Shown here one piece after another: positions 5,789-6,755 of a stretch of 6,755 nt of DNA. The notes beneath the pieces were generated by a model. The model had not been told where the DNA came from, ran no database searches, and worked only from the letters and a program-made list of their open reading frames with translations. Numbering within the stretch: the stretch's first letter is position 1; each line of letters begins with the position of its first letter. Origin of the DNA: Dehalococcoidia bacterium UBA3254 (lineage in GTDB: Bacteria > Chloroflexota > Dehalococcoidia > Dehalococcoidales > UBA3254); the NCBI GenBank assembly GCA_002362735.1, contig DEUU01000429.1:1-6755 (forward strand). The letters run 5' to 3'. The translations under genes and the position numbers were made by a program.

Positions 5789-6755
5789 TTATCTGTCTTC
5801 CAGCTGTTCGAAAAAGCGCACAATCTGTTCGCGCATCTCCTCGGGAGAGACTACCGTAGGATCGGTAATATCGCAGGAAAGATCGAGCATTGGCACACCT
5901 TCTCCTCTCATGGTCTGGCGCACCAGATGGCTGGCGCCTCCGAATGATCCGCATCCGATATGAGCATAGTTGATCGCGCCATCAATCTTATACTCGCTGA
6001 CATCCTTCTTTAGATTTTCCAGCATCAACTGGCTGTGCAAATTGCAAATGGACATCATCGGATTCATAAATGACTTCTTTGCCAGACTTTCCAAAGGCTG
6101 TGAGGGATCTAATGCACCTTCCGGCCATTCAAGAAAAAAGGGATTAACTACCTCAACCGCTCCATGCTCCTGGAAGATTTGCTCGAGCGAACCCATGAAA
6201 TATAGCGGCGGAAGATTCATATCGATCAGTCTGAAACGCTCCTCCGATAAGATCCCTTTTCCTTTTCTTGACCGCCCTATAAGCTCATTGCAGAGACTTT
6301 CCAGATACTTCGTTCCCTCCGCACAGCCGGCAAACAGAAGGTGAGTCATGAATACTCTGAGGAAGGTGAACGAAGGAAAGGTCGAAGGCACATTCTTCCG
6401 TAACTGAGCTATTTTCCGGCACAGCTCAATCTGTCGGTTAGACTGGATAATGGCCTCGGATAGCTTCTTATAATTCATCTTGAGGCCGGACTTTTCTTCC
6501 AGGAAAGAGATCAGGTTTCGCAGTTCAGCCGCCAGGTATTTCTCGTTTTCCGGAGCCAGATCATGGGGGTGATCGATGAAGTAACCGGGACAATCATTTT
6601 GTTTTGCTAACAAATCTCCACATTTAGCGCTGTTCTCACAGGGTATATTAGTCCAGACCACTGCGTTTACCTTTGGCAATAATTGTCTGGAAAAAGAACC
6701 GGTAATCAATCTATGTACCGAACAGATCTCAGTCGCCAACCCGCCCTCACTCGAC
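5789..6755 (-). CDS. 2-hydroxyacyl-CoA dehydratase family subunit (HgdB/FldC/BcrB-like), C-terminal 321 residues
   Basis: Iron-sulfur subunit family that dehydrates (R)-2-hydroxyacyl-CoA in amino-acid fermentation or, in relatives, reduces benzoyl-CoA; the substrate cannot be told from this fragment. The reading frame is open to the right edge. A TTG at 6739 could be called the start, but family members are about 370-430 residues and the visible part begins mid-domain, so the gene is treated as 5'-truncated. Numbering from the first visible codon: ATEICSVHRLITG (7-19) matches the family's Cys-Ser-x-x-Arg segment, with Cys11 a probable cluster ligand; WTNIPCENSAK (34-44) and CPGYFIDHPHD (55-65) follow; NYAHIGCGSFGG (262-273) holds a second conserved-type cysteine, Cys268; and the end has DLSCDITDPTVVSPEEMREQ (291-310), the usual closing Asp-rich segment. 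A partner subunit and an ATPase activator would be expected upstream, beyond the right edge. Convergent with the small plus-strand gene. Confidence 0.85.
   Translation of the reverse strand, partial: SSEGGLATEICSVHRLITGSFSRQLLPKVNAVVWTNIPCENSAKCGDLLAKQNDCPGYFIDHPHDLAPENEKYLAAELRNLISFLEEKSGLKMNYKKLSEAIIQSNRQIELCRKIAQLRKNVPSTFPSFTFLRVFMTHLLFAGCAEGTKYLESLCNELIGRSRKGKGILSEERFRLIDMNLPPLYFMGSLEQIFQEHGAVEVVNPFFLEWPEGALDPSQPLESLAKKSFMNPMMSICNLHSQLMLENLKKDVSEYKIDGAINYAHIGCGSFGGASHLVRQTMRGEGVPMLDLSCDITDPTVVSPEEMREQIVRFFEQLEDR

Noticed and set aside
5724..5954. Minus-strand 76-codon and plus-strand 81-codon open frames across the convergent junction
   Set aside because: Both are shadows of the dehydratase coding region in other frames, with no independent start signal or motif.
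6737..6739. TTG as the true start of the dehydratase gene
   Set aside because: The frame stays open to the window edge, family proteins have additional N-terminal sequence, and the visible part starts just before a conserved internal cysteine segment. GAGGG upstream could act as a ribosome binding site, but truncation by the edge is more likely.

Overview
The window suggests a free-living, probably anaerobic bacterium with mid-range base composition. The pointers are a 2-hydroxyacyl-CoA dehydratase family gene (oxygen-sensitive iron-sulfur enzymes, usually of fermenters, syntrophs and sulfate reducers), a trehalose/glycogen gene cluster, and a small protein family that I recall as multi-copy and uncharacterised in environmental genomes. 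The phylum cannot be fixed from this sequence; Desulfobacterota or a similar anaerobic lineage would fit, but that is inference.

Region 1 (1-4633, minus strand) is a tightly packed alpha-glucan operon, transcribed right to left. It runs treZ (maltooligosyltrehalose trehalohydrolase), then a GH133-type amylo-alpha-1,6-glucosidase, then glgX/treX (GH13 debranching enzyme), which leaves through the left edge. The gaps are 11 and 21 bp. The two debranching enzymes would supply linear maltooligosaccharides from glycogen. TreY, not in this window, would convert the reducing end to a trehalosyl unit, and TreZ would release trehalose. Together they indicate glycogen turnover linked to trehalose synthesis (TreX-TreY-TreZ route).

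Region 2 (4634-5235) is about 600 bp without a convincing protein gene, and it is the most unusual part. After a plain stretch with a weak candidate treZ promoter, a good plus-strand promoter (TTGACA, 18 bp, TGC-TAACAT) is followed by some 315 bp dense in perfect inverted repeats: simple hairpins, a three-way junction closed by 8 perfect base pairs and carrying a GAAA-capped arm, another 8-bp stem, and a long two-part hairpin whose loop is complementary to the Shine-Dalgarno of the next gene. GNRA and UUCG loops and a G-U pair all point to plus-strand RNA. I read it as an undescribed structured RNA, either a long regulatory 5' leader or a small RNA.

Region 3 (5236-5727, plus strand) is the gene downstream of that leader: a 163-residue basic, highly charged protein of unknown function with a GTG start and a strong ribosome binding site.

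Region 4 (5789-6755, minus strand) is the C-terminal three quarters or so of a 2-hydroxyacyl-CoA dehydratase family subunit, convergent with the small gene and cut by the right edge.
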